NCBI RefSeq assembly: GCF_000337355.1 | Contig: NZ_AOJH01000068.1 | Span: 99,486 to 145,978 of the forward strand | Source: Halorubrum kocurii JCM 14978 | GTDB taxonomy: Archaea > Halobacteriota > Halobacteria > Halobacteriales > Haloferacaceae | Length of the DNA: 46,493 nt | Direction: 5' to 3' | In this document: positions 8,428 to 16,687 of the stretch, piece after piece | Position numbering within the stretch: position 1 is the first letter of the stretch | Layout of the letters: each line of letters starts with the position of its first letter | Notes under the pieces: generated by a model | What the model saw: only the letters and a program-made list of their open reading frames with translations | The model's database searches: none | What the model was told of the DNA's origin: nothing | Translations under genes and position numbers: made by a program

Positions 8428-9179
8428 GCCGCTTCGGGCGGATCGCGACCGAGGCGAGCGCGGCGGCGCGGTCGTTCCTCCGGCGGCGGACGGCGGTGTT
8501 CTTCACCTTCTTTTTCCCCGTGATCCTCGTGATGATCTTCGGCGCGCTGGTCCAGACGCAGCCGACCGGCGGCGGGCTGTTCGCGGAGCCCGCCGGCTAC
8601 TACATCCCCGGCTACCTCGCGGTCGTCGTGCTGTTCACGCCGCTGTCGCGCGTCGGCTCCGAGATCGCTCGCCACCGCGACGGGGGGCGGTTCGAGAAGC
8701 TTGCGACGACGCCGCTCTCGCGGAGCGAGTGGCTGCTCGCGCACACGCTGGTCAACGTCGCGATCATCGGCGCGGCGAGCCTCCTCATCCTCGGGCTCGT
8801 GCTGGCCGTGACCGACGCGGAGCCGGTCGTCTCGCCCGCGCTGGCGGCGTTGCCCGTCTTCGTCGCCGTCGGCGTCGCGCTCTTCTGCGGGCTCGGGGCG
8901 CTGCTCGGCGCACTCGCCGACTCGCAGGACGGCGTGATCGCCGCGAGCAACACGATCGCGCTCCCCCTCCTCTTCCTCTCCGAGACGTTCGTCTCGCCCG
9001 ACCTGCTGCCGGAGTGGTTCCTGCCGGCGGTCGCGGCCTCGCCGCTGACGTACTTCGCCCGCGGGACGCGAGCGATCATCTACGAGCCGGGCCCGTGGCT
9101 CGGGGACCTGGCGGTGCTCTCGGTCCTCGCCCTCGCGTTGCTCGCGCTGGGCGCGTACGCGGTCCCGCGGACGGAGTAA
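8424..9179 (+). CDS. ABC-2 type transporter permease
   Basis: A 251-residue integral membrane subunit that pairs with the ATPase immediately upstream. About six hydrophobic segments are visible, the first being FFTFFFPVILVMIFGALV near residues 29-46, and the last (VLSVLALALLALGAYAV) near the C-terminus. The cytoplasmic-loop sequence RFEKLATTPLSRSEWLLAH (about 91-109) is characteristic of ABC-2 permeases. Start is the ATG in the ATGA overlap with the upstream stop. Expected job: forming, probably as a dimer, the export path for a lipid, drug or polymer. Confidence 0.92.
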   Translation: MSRFGRIATEASAAARSFLRRRTAVFFTFFFPVILVMIFGALVQTQPTGGGLFAEPAGYYIPGYLAVVVLFTPLSRVGSEIARHRDGGRFEKLATTPLSRSEWLLAHTLVNVAIIGAASLLILGLVLAVTDAEPVVSPALAALPVFVAVGVALFCGLGALLGALADSQDGVIAASNTIALPLLFLSETFVSPDLLPEWFLPAVAASPLTYFARGTRAIIYEPGPWLGDLAVLSVLALALLALGAYAVPRTE

Positions 9180-9216
9180 GCGACGGGACGGCGGGGAAAG
9201 GGCCCGGAAGCCGGTC

Positions 9217-9225
9217 ATTTATACC
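9217..9225 (+). promoter_or_regulatory. TATA box before the small zinc-ribbon gene
   Basis: ATTTATACC lies about 40 nt before the TTG at 9261. A start of transcription near 9247 would leave a short leader that includes GGGGGAAA, which could serve as a ribosome-binding sequence. Confidence 0.45.
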
Positions 9226-9260
9226 GCCCGCCGCCGTTCCCGACAACGAGGGGGAAAGCG

Positions 9261-9398
9261 TTGCTCACCGTCCAATTCACCTGCCCCGACTGCATGCAGA
9301 CCATCGAGGTTAACGACGAGATGCGGGAGACGATCCTCGACACCGGCTGTCCGGTCTGTACGACCGCGGCCAGCGAGGACGACTTCGACGCCGAGTAG
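9261..9398 (+). CDS. Small zinc-ribbon protein (45 residues)
   Basis: The frame encodes 45 residues with two CxxC knuckles: FTCPDCMQTIEV (C8, C11) and TGCPVCTTA (C30, C33). This is the signature of the haloarchaeal small zinc-finger (CPxCG-related) microproteins, one member of which has been linked to biofilm and swarming in Haloferax. The middle (EVNDEMRETILDTG) fits a family I know as a short haloarchaeal zinc ribbon. Start is inferred as TTG because no ATG or GTG lies upstream in frame before the promoter, and an AG-rich stretch precedes it. The C-terminus is acidic (SEDDFDAE). Exact function is unknown; nucleic-acid or protein binding is plausible. Confidence 0.75.
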   Translation: MLTVQFTCPDCMQTIEVNDEMRETILDTGCPVCTTAASEDDFDAE

Positions 9399-9433
9399 CG
9401 GATTTCGGGTCGAGAGGTTAGAGTGTTTGGCTG

Positions 9434-9689
9434 TTTATAAGGGACCGACGACGCTGCGGTGATCACTTCCAGAGCCCCTCTGAGTCCCACCCGACCGCAC
9501 ACCGCCTCACGCCTCCCCAGCCTCGTCGCCGGACTACGTCCGGCTGCAAGCGAGAGCTTCGCTCTCGCCCTGTCAGTCGCCCGGAGCGAAGCGACGGGCG
9601 ACCGACTCCAGCGAGAGCCCTCCGGTCCCTCCCTACTCGCGCACTGCGGGCGCTCGGAGACGCGCGCCACCGCAGAGTCTATTTATAAG
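9434..9689 (+). repeat. Dispersed structured repeat, copy R1
   Basis: This noncoding segment between two convergent genes is bounded by two direct copies of TTTATAAG (9434-9441 and 9682-9689). The 24-bp C-rich core shared with three other places in the window lies at 9505-9528. Upstream of it is the shared block GAGTCCCACCCGACCGCA. Right after the core come three hairpins: 9529-9543 (6-bp stem), 9550-9568 (8-bp stem, loop TTC) and 9576-9602 (8-bp stem). The segment therefore looks like a mobile or amplified structured element, or an RNA gene, rather than protein-coding DNA. Confidence 0.75.
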
Positions 9690-9702
9690 TATTCGTCCGC
9701 GA

Positions 9703-10914
9703 TCACGAGAGCACCTCGACCTCGTACCCCTCGGCTTCGAGGGCGTCGACGATGTCGGCGGCGTGTTCGGCGTCGTCGGTCTCCAGTTCGAGTTCGAGCT
9801 CCGCGGCGTTGACGGCCACGTCCCGCGAGGTGCGGTCGTGGTGGACCGCGTACACGTTCGCGCCGGTGCGGGCGACGATGCTGGAGACGCGCTCTAACTC
9901 GCCGGGCCGGTCCTTCAGGTCGATCGTGATCTTGAGGTACCGGCCCATCTGGACCAGTCCGCGGCGGATCACGGTGCCGAGGCGGTTGAGGTCGATGTTG
10001 CCGCCGCAGAGCGCGGCCACGATCGTCTCGTCGTCCTCGTACTCGAACGCCTCCGAGAGGACGGCCGCGAGCGCGACCGCGCCGGCGCCCTCGACGAGCG
10101 TCTTCGCGCGCTCCAGGAGGAGCGTGAGCGCCAGGGCGATCTCGCGGTCGTCGACCGTGACGACCTCGTCGACGTACGCCGACATCACCTCGAGGGTCTG
10201 TTCGCCGACCGATCGGGTGGCGATCCCGTCGGCGATCGTGTCGACGCTGTCGATCTCGTGGACCTCCCCCTTTTTCAGCGACTCGCCGGCGGAGGCCGCG
10301 CCCTCGGCCTGCACGCCGACGACGCGCACGTCCGGGAGCTGCTCTTTGATCGCGACCGCCACGCCCGAGATGAGCCCGCCGCCGCCGATCGGGACGACGA
10401 CCGTGTCGAGGTCGGGGCAGTCGTCGACGATCTCCAGGCCGAGCGTCCCCTGCCCGGCCATCACCACGGGGTCGTCGAACGCGTGGACGTACGTCCGGTC
10501 CTCCCTGCGCTCGAGCTCGTGGGCGTACGCCTGCGCCTCGTCGTAGTCGACGCCCTCCAACCGGACGCTGGCGCCGTACCCGCGAGTGGCCTTCACCTTC
10601 GAGACGGGGGCGAACCGCGGCATCACGACCGTGGCGTCGACGCCGGCGCGGTCGGCCGCGAGCGCGACCCCCTGCGCGTGGTTGCCCGCGCTCGCGGTGA
10701 CCACGCCGGCCTCGCGCTCCGCCTCGGAGAGCGTGGCGATCCGGTTCATCGCCCCGCGGATCTTGAACGCGCCGGTGCGCTGGAAGTTCTCCAGCTTGAG
10801 GTGGAGGTCGGCGCCGCTCATCTCGGAGAAGCTCCGCGACCGCTCTAAGGGCGTGTGCCGGGCCACGTCGCCGACGCGCTCGCGCGCCTCGCGTACGTCG
10901 GAGAGGGTTATCAT
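9703..10914 (-). CDS. ilvA: Threonine ammonia-lyase (threonine dehydratase)
   Basis: A 403-residue PLP enzyme that deaminates threonine to 2-oxobutanoate, the first step towards isoleucine in many organisms or a catabolic step (TdcB type). The PLP lysine is K51 in TGAFKIRGA. SAGNHAQG lies at 75-82 and the phosphate-binding glycine loop is PIGGGGLISG. Residues about 326-403 form one ACT domain (ITIDLKDRPGELERVSSIV), giving the short TdcB/TD2-like architecture with a single regulatory domain. Start is the ATG at 10914. It is monocistronic, convergent with the small zinc-ribbon gene across repeat R1. Whether it is biosynthetic or catabolic is not decided here. Confidence 0.94.
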   Translation of the reverse strand: MITLSDVREARERVGDVARHTPLERSRSFSEMSGADLHLKLENFQRTGAFKIRGAMNRIATLSEAEREAGVVTASAGNHAQGVALAADRAGVDATVVMPRFAPVSKVKATRGYGASVRLEGVDYDEAQAYAHELERREDRTYVHAFDDPVVMAGQGTLGLEIVDDCPDLDTVVVPIGGGGLISGVAVAIKEQLPDVRVVGVQAEGAASAGESLKKGEVHEIDSVDTIADGIATRSVGEQTLEVMSAYVDEVVTVDDREIALALTLLLERAKTLVEGAGAVALAAVLSEAFEYEDDETIVAALCGGNIDLNRLGTVIRRGLVQMGRYLKITIDLKDRPGELERVSSIVARTGANVYAVHHDRTSRDVAVNAAELELELETDDAEHAADIVDALEAEGYEVEVLS

Positions 10915-11134
10915 ACACCGGTTTCGCCGCGCCGGCCGCTAATCGGTTCCGGTCCGTTCCGTCGCGGCTCGCCGGTGAACGGAGCGAGCCGAGACCGAGC
11001 CGCGGGCTCGCCGTCTGTGAAAGGGGGAATGCACGCGTGTGACGTGCAAGTGGAACGAGACGTGCCGAATACAAAAAGGTGGGGCTAGCGGAGTGAAAGT
11101 GAAACCGCACGACTGCGACGCCGTCATCTCTCCG
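10915..11134. other. Intergenic region with palindromic and GTGAAAGTGAAA motifs
   Basis: No convincing gene. A pyrimidine-rich minus-strand sequence at about 11075-11105 (CACTTTCAC, then CCCCACCTTTTT) looks terminator-like for the gamma-glutamylcyclotransferase-type gene, which ends at 11135. Position 11022-11045 contains the partial palindrome ACGCGTGTGACGT. A 62-residue open frame here (10939-11127, minus) has noncoding-looking composition. Confidence 0.3.
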
Positions 11135-11590
11135 TCAGACGGGATCTCCGGGGGTCAGGCGGACCCGGACGGCTTCCCGTTCGAGGTAGCGGTCGACCCG
11201 ATCGGCGAACCCGCTATCGTCGCCGGCGCGGTCTCCCACGGAACCGTCGCGCTCGCTCCCGTCACCGCCCGGCCACGTCGCGTCCGCGCCGAGCCGGTCG
11301 GGGTCGCCGACGTACACCGCCGCCTCGTCCGGGTGGCCCTCGGGCGCGTCGAGCGGGACCGCAACCCGCCGGTACAGGCCCGCGTCGACGCCCTCGTACT
11401 CGTCGAGGGCGTCCATCTCCTCGGTCCGGAGGAGCCGCCCGCCGGTCTCGCCGCCCGGCACGAGCGTCGGGTACCGCCCCTCGACGAGGTGGAGCCCGGA
11501 CAGCGTCGCCGGCCCGACGTACACGTACGAGTCGAGCACCTCGGCGACTCGGTCCGGTTCGGTCAGGGTACCGTACACGAAGACGTCCAT
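11135..11590 (-). CDS. Gamma-glutamylcyclotransferase-like (AIG2/GGCT) family protein
   Basis: A 151-residue protein opening with MDVFVYGTLTEPDRV, the substrate-binding YGTL signature of the gamma-glutamylcyclotransferase/AIG2 fold. A second conserved stretch, EEMDALDEYEGVDAGLYRRV (about 59-78), contains the catalytic glutamate region. Family members release 5-oxoproline from gamma-glutamyl peptides or amines. Haloarchaea make gamma-glutamylcysteine, which would be a plausible substrate. I chose the ATG at 11590 because the motif starts immediately; the in-frame ATG 27 nt upstream adds only MRTIHIHTD. The segment around residue 115 is a disordered acidic insert. The gene is divergent from the MATE exporter. 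Confidence 0.85.
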   Translation of the reverse strand: MDVFVYGTLTEPDRVAEVLDSYVYVGPATLSGLHLVEGRYPTLVPGGETGGRLLRTEEMDALDEYEGVDAGLYRRVAVPLDAPEGHPDEAAVYVGDPDRLGADATWPGGDGSERDGSVGDRAGDDSGFADRVDRYLEREAVRVRLTPGDPV

Positions 11591-11732
11591 GTCCGTGTGT
11601 ATGTGTATTGTTCGCACGTTTCAACGTTCGGGCCGGCGGACGACACTCGCCTCCCTCCCGACGCGGGTCACATCCGGCGGGACCCGCTGACTCCGATACG
11701 GTGAAAGCCCGCCCGCCCCTCCGCGGTGATAC

Positions 11733-13139
11733 ATGGACCTCGCGCGGTTGCGGCGCGTCTGGACGCGAGTGTTCTCGCTCGCGTGGCCGGTCATGGCCGA
11801 ACAGACGTTCCGCACCGCGATGCGGACGACCGACATCCTCGTCACCGCGCTCTTCTCGCCGGCGGCCGTGGTCGCGATCGGCCTCGCCGACCTCTACGCC
11901 CGCTTCCCGCTCCGGTTCGGGCTCGGACTCGGAGGCGGCGCGATAGCCCTCTCCTCGCAGGACACCGGCGCGGGCGCGACCGACACGCGCGACGAGGCGG
12001 TGACGCAGGCGATCCTGGTCGGCGCGCTCGCGGGGATCCCGTTCGTGCTCTTCGGCCTCTTCTTCGGCGAGTACGCGATCGACGTCTTCGGGCGGCTCGT
12101 CGGCGAACGGACCGCTCCGGACGTCGTCGCGCTCGGGTCGACGTACCTCGCGATCGTCTTCGCGACCGCTCCCGCACGCCACGTCGCGCTGGTCGCCGCC
12201 CGCGCGCTCCAGGGGACCGGCGACACCCGGACGCCGATGTACGTCAACGTCGCCGCCAACTCCGTCAACATCGCGGGCTCGGTCCTCCTCGGGCTCGGCC
12301 TCTTCGGGCTCCCGCGGCTGGAGGTCGTCGGGGTCGGCCTCGCGACCGCGGGCGCCAACGTCCTCACCGCCGGACTCCTCTGTCTCGCGATCTGGGGCCC
12401 GTGGACCGAGGCCTCGTTCGCGCGCCCCCGCGACCCCACGATCGCGAGGCAGCTGCTCCGGGTGAGCGCCCCTCGCGTGCTCGAAGGGTTCGGCGCCGAG
12501 ATCGCCGAGTTCCCGTTCAACGCGCTGCTTTTAGGCTTCGGCGAGTCGGTCAACGCCGGGTTCCAGATCGGGCGGCGGGTGTACCAGCAGGTGACCGGCC
12601 CGCTCTCGCGCGGGTACAACGTCGCGGCCTCGGTGCTGGTCGGCCAGTCGCTCGGCGCCGGCGACCCCGACGAGGCGCGGTTCAACGGGTGGGCCGTCGC
12701 CGGACTGGGCGTGCTCACGGTCGGGGCGATCGGGATCGCCCTGGTCGCGCTCGCGCCCCGGCTGGTGCCGGTGTTCACCGACGACGCCCCCACCGTCGCG
12801 TACGCCGTCGACTTCGCTCGGGTCTACGGCCTCGCCGGCGGCGCGCTTGTCTGCTTCTCCGCGCTCTCCGGGGCGCTGCAGGGGGCCAGCGAGACCCGGA
12901 TCCCGCTCGTCGCCCGCGTCTCCGGGATGTTCGTCTTCTTCCTCGGGGTGTCGTGGCTGCTCGGGCGGACGGCCGGTTTCGGTCCGCAGGGGGCCTACGT
13001 CGGCGTGTTCCTCGCGTACGCGTGGATGGCGCTCGTCGTCGCCGCCGGCTTCCGCTACTCGGGGTGGGCCGACCGCGCCGCGGGGATGATGGCCGAGCGC
13101 GGGATCGACGACGCAGCCGACGACCCGACCCTTCGGTGA
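11733..13139 (+). CDS. MATE family efflux transporter
   Basis: A 468-residue polytopic membrane protein of the MATE family, which exports drugs or metabolites by Na+ or H+ antiport. About twelve transmembrane segments are visible in two pseudo-repeats. Diagnostic stretches are LAWPVMAEQTFRTAMRTTDI near the start, ARALQGTGDTRTPMYVN (about 150-166) and its counterpart SGALQGASETRIPLV in the second half. This places it in the DinF/NorM-like archaeal group. Start is the ATG at 11733. The last 15 residues are acidic. The upstream gap of about 140 bases shows no clear TATA box. Confidence 0.92.
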   Translation: MDLARLRRVWTRVFSLAWPVMAEQTFRTAMRTTDILVTALFSPAAVVAIGLADLYARFPLRFGLGLGGGAIALSSQDTGAGATDTRDEAVTQAILVGALAGIPFVLFGLFFGEYAIDVFGRLVGERTAPDVVALGSTYLAIVFATAPARHVALVAARALQGTGDTRTPMYVNVAANSVNIAGSVLLGLGLFGLPRLEVVGVGLATAGANVLTAGLLCLAIWGPWTEASFARPRDPTIARQLLRVSAPRVLEGFGAEIAEFPFNALLLGFGESVNAGFQIGRRVYQQVTGPLSRGYNVAASVLVGQSLGAGDPDEARFNGWAVAGLGVLTVGAIGIALVALAPRLVPVFTDDAPTVAYAVDFARVYGLAGGALVCFSALSGALQGASETRIPLVARVSGMFVFFLGVSWLLGRTAGFGPQGAYVGVFLAYAWMALVVAAGFRYSGWADRAAGMMAERGIDDAADDPTLR

Positions 13140-13210
13140 CCCGCGGTCAGGCGGTCCGGCGACGGACGGCAGGTCGGACCGCGTCTCGGAGTGACGCCTC
13201 GCCACTCGGC

Positions 13211-13220
13211 TTTTAAGTAT
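13211..13220 (+). promoter_or_regulatory. TATA box for the SpoIIM-type gene
   Basis: TTTTAAGTAT is centred about 27 nt before the ATG at 13242, the spacing of leaderless haloarchaeal transcripts. This also supports 13242 rather than an upstream start. Confidence 0.6.
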
Positions 13221-13241
13221 CAGACCGCCGAAACGCTTCGC

Positions 13242-14750
13242 ATGGACCTCTCATCCGCCGTCTCCCTCACCGCGTCGACCCTCCGACGGCGCCCCGCCGA
13301 CCTACTCCCGTTTTACCTCCTCGGCACGGCCGTCCCCGTCATCGCTCGGATGGGCCTCTTCGTCGCGCTCGCCGGGACGTACCTCCACTACGAGCTGACC
13401 GGTCGGCTCGCCGATGCGCGCCGCGCGCTCGCCGACCTCGACCTGACGCCGCCCGGCACGCAGGACCCCGAGGCAGTCCAAGCGTGGGCCGAGACCGTCG
13501 GGCCCGCGCTCGAACCGCTCGCGTCGCCGACCGCGGTCCTGCTCGTGACCGCCGGGACGGCCGCGACGGTCGTCTTAGCCCTCCTGACGTACGCCGCGGT
13601 CTCCGCCGGTCAGATGTCGGCCGTCGCCGGTCGGGTCCGCGGCGGCCGCGGGCTGACCGCCGGGATCGCCGGCGTTCGGGAGCGTTGGCTCACGTTCCTC
13701 GGCCTCTACGTCGCCGAGTTCCTGCTGTGGGTCGGGGTGTCGCTCCTCGCAGCGCTCGCGGTGGGCGGCGCGTTCCTCGTCAACCCCTTCCTCGGCGCCG
13801 CGGTCGCGCTCTTCGCACTGCTCGTCGGGCTCGTCGTCCTGCTCCTCGTCCGCGCGGTGTTCGCCTTCGCGCCGGCCGCGGTCGTCGTCGACGAGACCGG
13901 CGTGGTCGGCGCTCTCGAGGGGGCCGGCGGATTCATCCGGTCGAACCCCGTCGACGCGCTCGCGTACCTCGTCGTCGCCGTCGGCGTGCTCGTGGCGATC
14001 TCCTCGGCCGCGTCAGCGCTCGCCTTCCTCGGCGGCGGGGCCGTCGTCGCACTCGCCAGCGCGGTCGTCGCCGCACCCGCGCTCGACCTGCTCAAGACCG
14101 CCCTGTACGGCGACTTCCGCGGCGCGGTCGCGCCCGTCGAACCGGTCGAGGTCCGGCTCCGCGACCAGTTCCTTGGGGGCGTCCGCCGCGGCTGGCGGGA
14201 GCTGACCGCGTTCGTTCGCCGAACGCCGGGGCTCCACGCCGTCGCCGTCCTCGTCGGCGTCGGGTTCGGTGCCGTCGGCTGGCTCGCCGCCGACCCCTTC
14301 GTCGGCGCGGTCACCACCTCGATCGAGGGGCGGTTGGTCGGCCACCTCCCGCCGACGGCCGCGCTCAACTTCTTCGGGAACAACTGGTCCGTCGCGATGG
14401 CGACCTCGTTCGCCGGCGTCGCACTCGTGGTCCCAGCCCTCTCTTCGATCGCGTTCAACGGGGTCGCGCTCGGCGCCACCGCGGCGTTAGAGGAGAACCT
14501 CGCTGCGCTCCTCGCGTTCGTCGCCCCTCACGGGATCCTCGAAATCCCCGCGCTGTTCATCTCCGGGGCGCTCGGCATCCATCTCGGGATCGTCTCCTGG
14601 CGCGCGTTCCGCGGCGGCCTGTCGCGCGACGCGTTCGCCGACGCGCTCGAAAACGCGTTCTGGGTGCTGATGGGGATCGGCCTGCTGATCGCGGTCGCCG
14701 CAGCTATCGAGGGGTTCGTGAGCCCGTACTACTGGCGGCCGTTCCTCTAG
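13242..14750 (+). CDS. Stage II sporulation protein M (SpoIIM/DUF95) family membrane protein
   Basis: A 502-residue membrane protein. The N-terminal two-thirds has about six hydrophobic segments with no recognisable motif. The last 190 residues match the SpoIIM/DUF95 pattern: NFFGNNWSVAMATSF, then FVAPHGILEIPALFISGALG with the His-Gly-x-x-Glu-x-Pro signature, and a final membrane helix. SpoIIM proteins are widespread in archaea with no role in sporulation there; a membrane-remodelling or transport partner role has been suggested. I chose the ATG at 13242 because it follows the TATA box by the leaderless distance. No operon partner is evident. Confidence 0.85.
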   Translation: MDLSSAVSLTASTLRRRPADLLPFYLLGTAVPVIARMGLFVALAGTYLHYELTGRLADARRALADLDLTPPGTQDPEAVQAWAETVGPALEPLASPTAVLLVTAGTAATVVLALLTYAAVSAGQMSAVAGRVRGGRGLTAGIAGVRERWLTFLGLYVAEFLLWVGVSLLAALAVGGAFLVNPFLGAAVALFALLVGLVVLLLVRAVFAFAPAAVVVDETGVVGALEGAGGFIRSNPVDALAYLVVAVGVLVAISSAASALAFLGGGAVVALASAVVAAPALDLLKTALYGDFRGAVAPVEPVEVRLRDQFLGGVRRGWRELTAFVRRTPGLHAVAVLVGVGFGAVGWLAADPFVGAVTTSIEGRLVGHLPPTAALNFFGNNWSVAMATSFAGVALVVPALSSIAFNGVALGATAALEENLAALLAFVAPHGILEIPALFISGALGIHLGIVSWRAFRGGLSRDAFADALENAFWVLMGIGLLIAVAAAIEGFVSPYYWRPFL

Positions 14751-14846
14751 GCGCCGGCCGCCTCGCGGTCCGCATCGCTCGCGTTCCCCCCGCTCACCGA
14801 CTGCCGGCCGTACGTTCAAGTCGCTCCGGCTCGAATCCTGACCTGT

Positions 14847-15371
14847 ATGACGCGACGAGATCCCTTCACTGAGATAGAGGACCTGCTCGAACGGATGGGA
14901 GAGGAGTTCGAGGAGCTCGGCGGTACGCTCGACTCGCCGGGCCCCGGCGTCCCCGGATTCCCGGGCGCTCGCGACGTCGACGTCGACGTTATCGAGGACG
15001 ACGAGTCGATCACCGTGCTCGCCGACCTCCCCGGCTTCGACGCCGACGAAATCGAACTGGAGCTTCGCGACGAGACACTCTCGATCGCGGCCACTCGCGA
15101 GGAGACGCGGGACGTGGAGGCGGCCGTCGACGAGAGCGACGCGGGTGCGGACGACGGCGGCGACGAGGCCGACCCCGACGACACGGGCGAGACGGACGTT
15201 CGCTACCACCGCCACGAGCGCCGACATCGCGCGGTGTCGCGCCGGATCCCGATCCCCGAGCCCGTCGAACGCGACGGCGCGACCGCCTCGTACGACGACG
15301 GCGTCCTCACCGTCACCCTCCCCAAGCGGTCGTCGTCCGATGGCGCCGGCCACAGTATCGACGTGTCGTGA
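14847..15371 (+). CDS. Hsp20/alpha-crystallin small heat-shock protein (174 aa)
   Basis: An ATP-independent holdase chaperone. An N-terminal arm (TRRDPFTEIEDLLERMGEEF) is followed by the alpha-crystallin domain, starting VDVDVIEDDESITVLADLPG (about 47-66) and ending GVLTVTLPK (about 152-160), the conserved A-x-x-x-G-V-L stretch being YDDGVLTVTL. Unusually, an acidic insert of about 35 residues (DVEAAVDESDAGADDGGDEA and onward) splits the domain in its flexible loop region. A second Hsp20 gene follows 123 nt downstream on the same strand. Heat or salt stress control is expected from the family but no operator is visible. Confidence 0.9.
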   Translation: MTRRDPFTEIEDLLERMGEEFEELGGTLDSPGPGVPGFPGARDVDVDVIEDDESITVLADLPGFDADEIELELRDETLSIAATREETRDVEAAVDESDAGADDGGDEADPDDTGETDVRYHRHERRHRAVSRRIPIPEPVERDGATASYDDGVLTVTLPKRSSSDGAGHSIDVS

Positions 15372-15494
15372 CGTCGCCGCCGGAGAGCGGGCGTCACCGC
15401 GCCGCCGTCTGAGGCGGCTCGGAGCCCATGACACGAGCTATCAGCTCTCCTGTCGCGTTTAATACCACAGCGGCCCTCCCTCTCTGTGAGTAGT

Positions 15495-15908
15495 ATGAAC
15501 CGAACTAACCCCTTCGACGAGATCGAGCAGTTCTTCGGCCGCACCCCCTTCGGCGGCGACCGCACGTGGGGGCGTGACCTCCGGACCACCGACATCGACG
15601 TGGCCGAGTACGACGACGAGTTCGTCGTGATGGCCGACCTCCCGGGATACGACCGCGAGGACATCGACGTGCGTGCGGCGGACGGACGGCTCACGATCAC
15701 CGCCGAGCTCGACGCGGAGCACGAGGACGCGGACCGACGATACCTCCGACGCGAGCGGCGCCACGAGTCGATCACCCGGTCCGTCGACCTCCCGGCGGCC
15801 GTCCTCGACGAGGACGCGAGCGCGACGTACCGACACGGCGTGCTCACTGTCACTCTCCCGAAGGCCACCGGCGAGACGGACGACAGCCACCGGATCGACG
15901 TAGCGTAG
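15495..15908 (+). CDS. Hsp20/alpha-crystallin small heat-shock protein (137 aa)
   Basis: A compact holdase chaperone with the same architecture as its upstream neighbour but without the acidic insert: arm MNRTNPFDEIEQFFGRTPFG, alpha-crystallin domain from IDVAEYDDEFVVMADLPGYD (about 31-50), and YRHGVLTVTLPKATG (about 112-126). The two genes are probably an ancient tandem duplication. The TATA-like GTTTAATACC (about 15458-15467) would start transcription near 15487, giving either a short leader before the ATG at 15495 or leaderless use of a GTG at 15486; I prefer the ATG because conservation starts there. A T-rich TTTTATT run follows the stop. Confidence 0.9.
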   Translation: MNRTNPFDEIEQFFGRTPFGGDRTWGRDLRTTDIDVAEYDDEFVVMADLPGYDREDIDVRAADGRLTITAELDAEHEDADRRYLRRERRHESITRSVDLPAAVLDEDASATYRHGVLTVTLPKATGETDDSHRIDVA

Positions 15909-15968
15909 ACACGACTCCCGTTTTATTCGGCCGACAGCTTCTCCACGCGCCGCGTGTTAGAACGACCC

Positions 15969-16601
15969 ATGGACGACGCCGAGTACGCCGCGGCCCGCCG
16001 CGAACTCGTCGACGGGCTCCGCCGTCGGCTGGACGTCGACGAGCGGACGCTCGCGGCGATCGAATCGGTACCGCGGCACGCCTTCGTCCCCGAACGCCAC
16101 CGGTCGCACGCCTACGCCGACCGGCCGCTTCCGATCGGACACGACCAGACGATCAGCGCGCCGCACATGGTCGCGGTGATGACCGACCTGCTGGACGTCG
16201 AGGCCGGCGACAGGGTGTTCGAGGTCGGCACGGGCTGCGGTTACCACGCCGCCGTCGTCGCCGAGATCGTCGGTCCGGGAAACGTCTACAGCGTCGAGTA
16301 CGTCCCGGAGCTGGCCGACTCGGCCCGCGAGCTGCTCCGGCGGCTCGGCTACGACGTGACCGTTCGCGCCGGCGACGGACGGACGGCGTTCCCCGACGAG
16401 CCCCCCTTCGACGCCGCCTACCTGACCTGCGCGCCGGTCGGCGGCGTCCCCGACCAGATCGTCGACCGCGTCCGGACGGGCGGTCGAGTCGTCGCCCCGG
16501 TCGGTCAGGTCGGCTCACAGCGGCTCGTTCGCCTGACGGTGGAGGAGGACGGCGTCGACCGCGAGGACCACGGGGGCGTCCGGTTCGTTCCGATGCAGTG
16601 A
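15969..16601 (+). CDS. pcm: Protein-L-isoaspartate O-methyltransferase
   Basis: A 210-residue SAM-dependent enzyme that methylates isoaspartyl residues to start repair of damaged proteins. The family's N-terminal signature is intact: VPRHAFVPERHRSHAYAD (34-51) and PLPIGHDQTISAPHMVAVM (53-71), which shape the isoaspartyl pocket. SAM motif I is VFEVGTGCGYHAAV (83-96), followed by YSVEYVPELA and the GDGRTAFP motif. I chose the ATG at 15969; a GTG at 15954 in frame is possible given a TTTTATT box near 15922. It sits between two Hsp20 genes and a degenerate paralogue, making a small protein-maintenance cluster. Confidence 0.93.
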   Translation: MDDAEYAAARRELVDGLRRRLDVDERTLAAIESVPRHAFVPERHRSHAYADRPLPIGHDQTISAPHMVAVMTDLLDVEAGDRVFEVGTGCGYHAAVVAEIVGPGNVYSVEYVPELADSARELLRRLGYDVTVRAGDGRTAFPDEPPFDAAYLTCAPVGGVPDQIVDRVRTGGRVVAPVGQVGSQRLVRLTVEEDGVDREDHGGVRFVPMQ

Positions 16602-16657
16602 GGACCCGACACAGTGAGGAGTGCCGGAGCGAACACTGGTGCGACGGCGAACGAGCG

Positions 16658-16665
16658 CTTTTAGA
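16658..16665 (+). promoter_or_regulatory. TATA box for the second PIMT-like gene
   Basis: CTTTTAGA is centred about 27 nt before the ATG at 16688, implying its own leaderless transcript separate from the upstream pcm gene. Confidence 0.5.
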
Positions 16666-16687
16666 GGACCGAGCACCGAGTTCGACT

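Noticed and set aside
10939-11127. A 62-residue frame in the gap before the gamma-glutamylcyclotransferase-like gene
   Set aside because: No ribosome-binding site or promoter, His/Ser/Arg-rich noncoding composition, and it overlaps terminator-like pyrimidine tracts.
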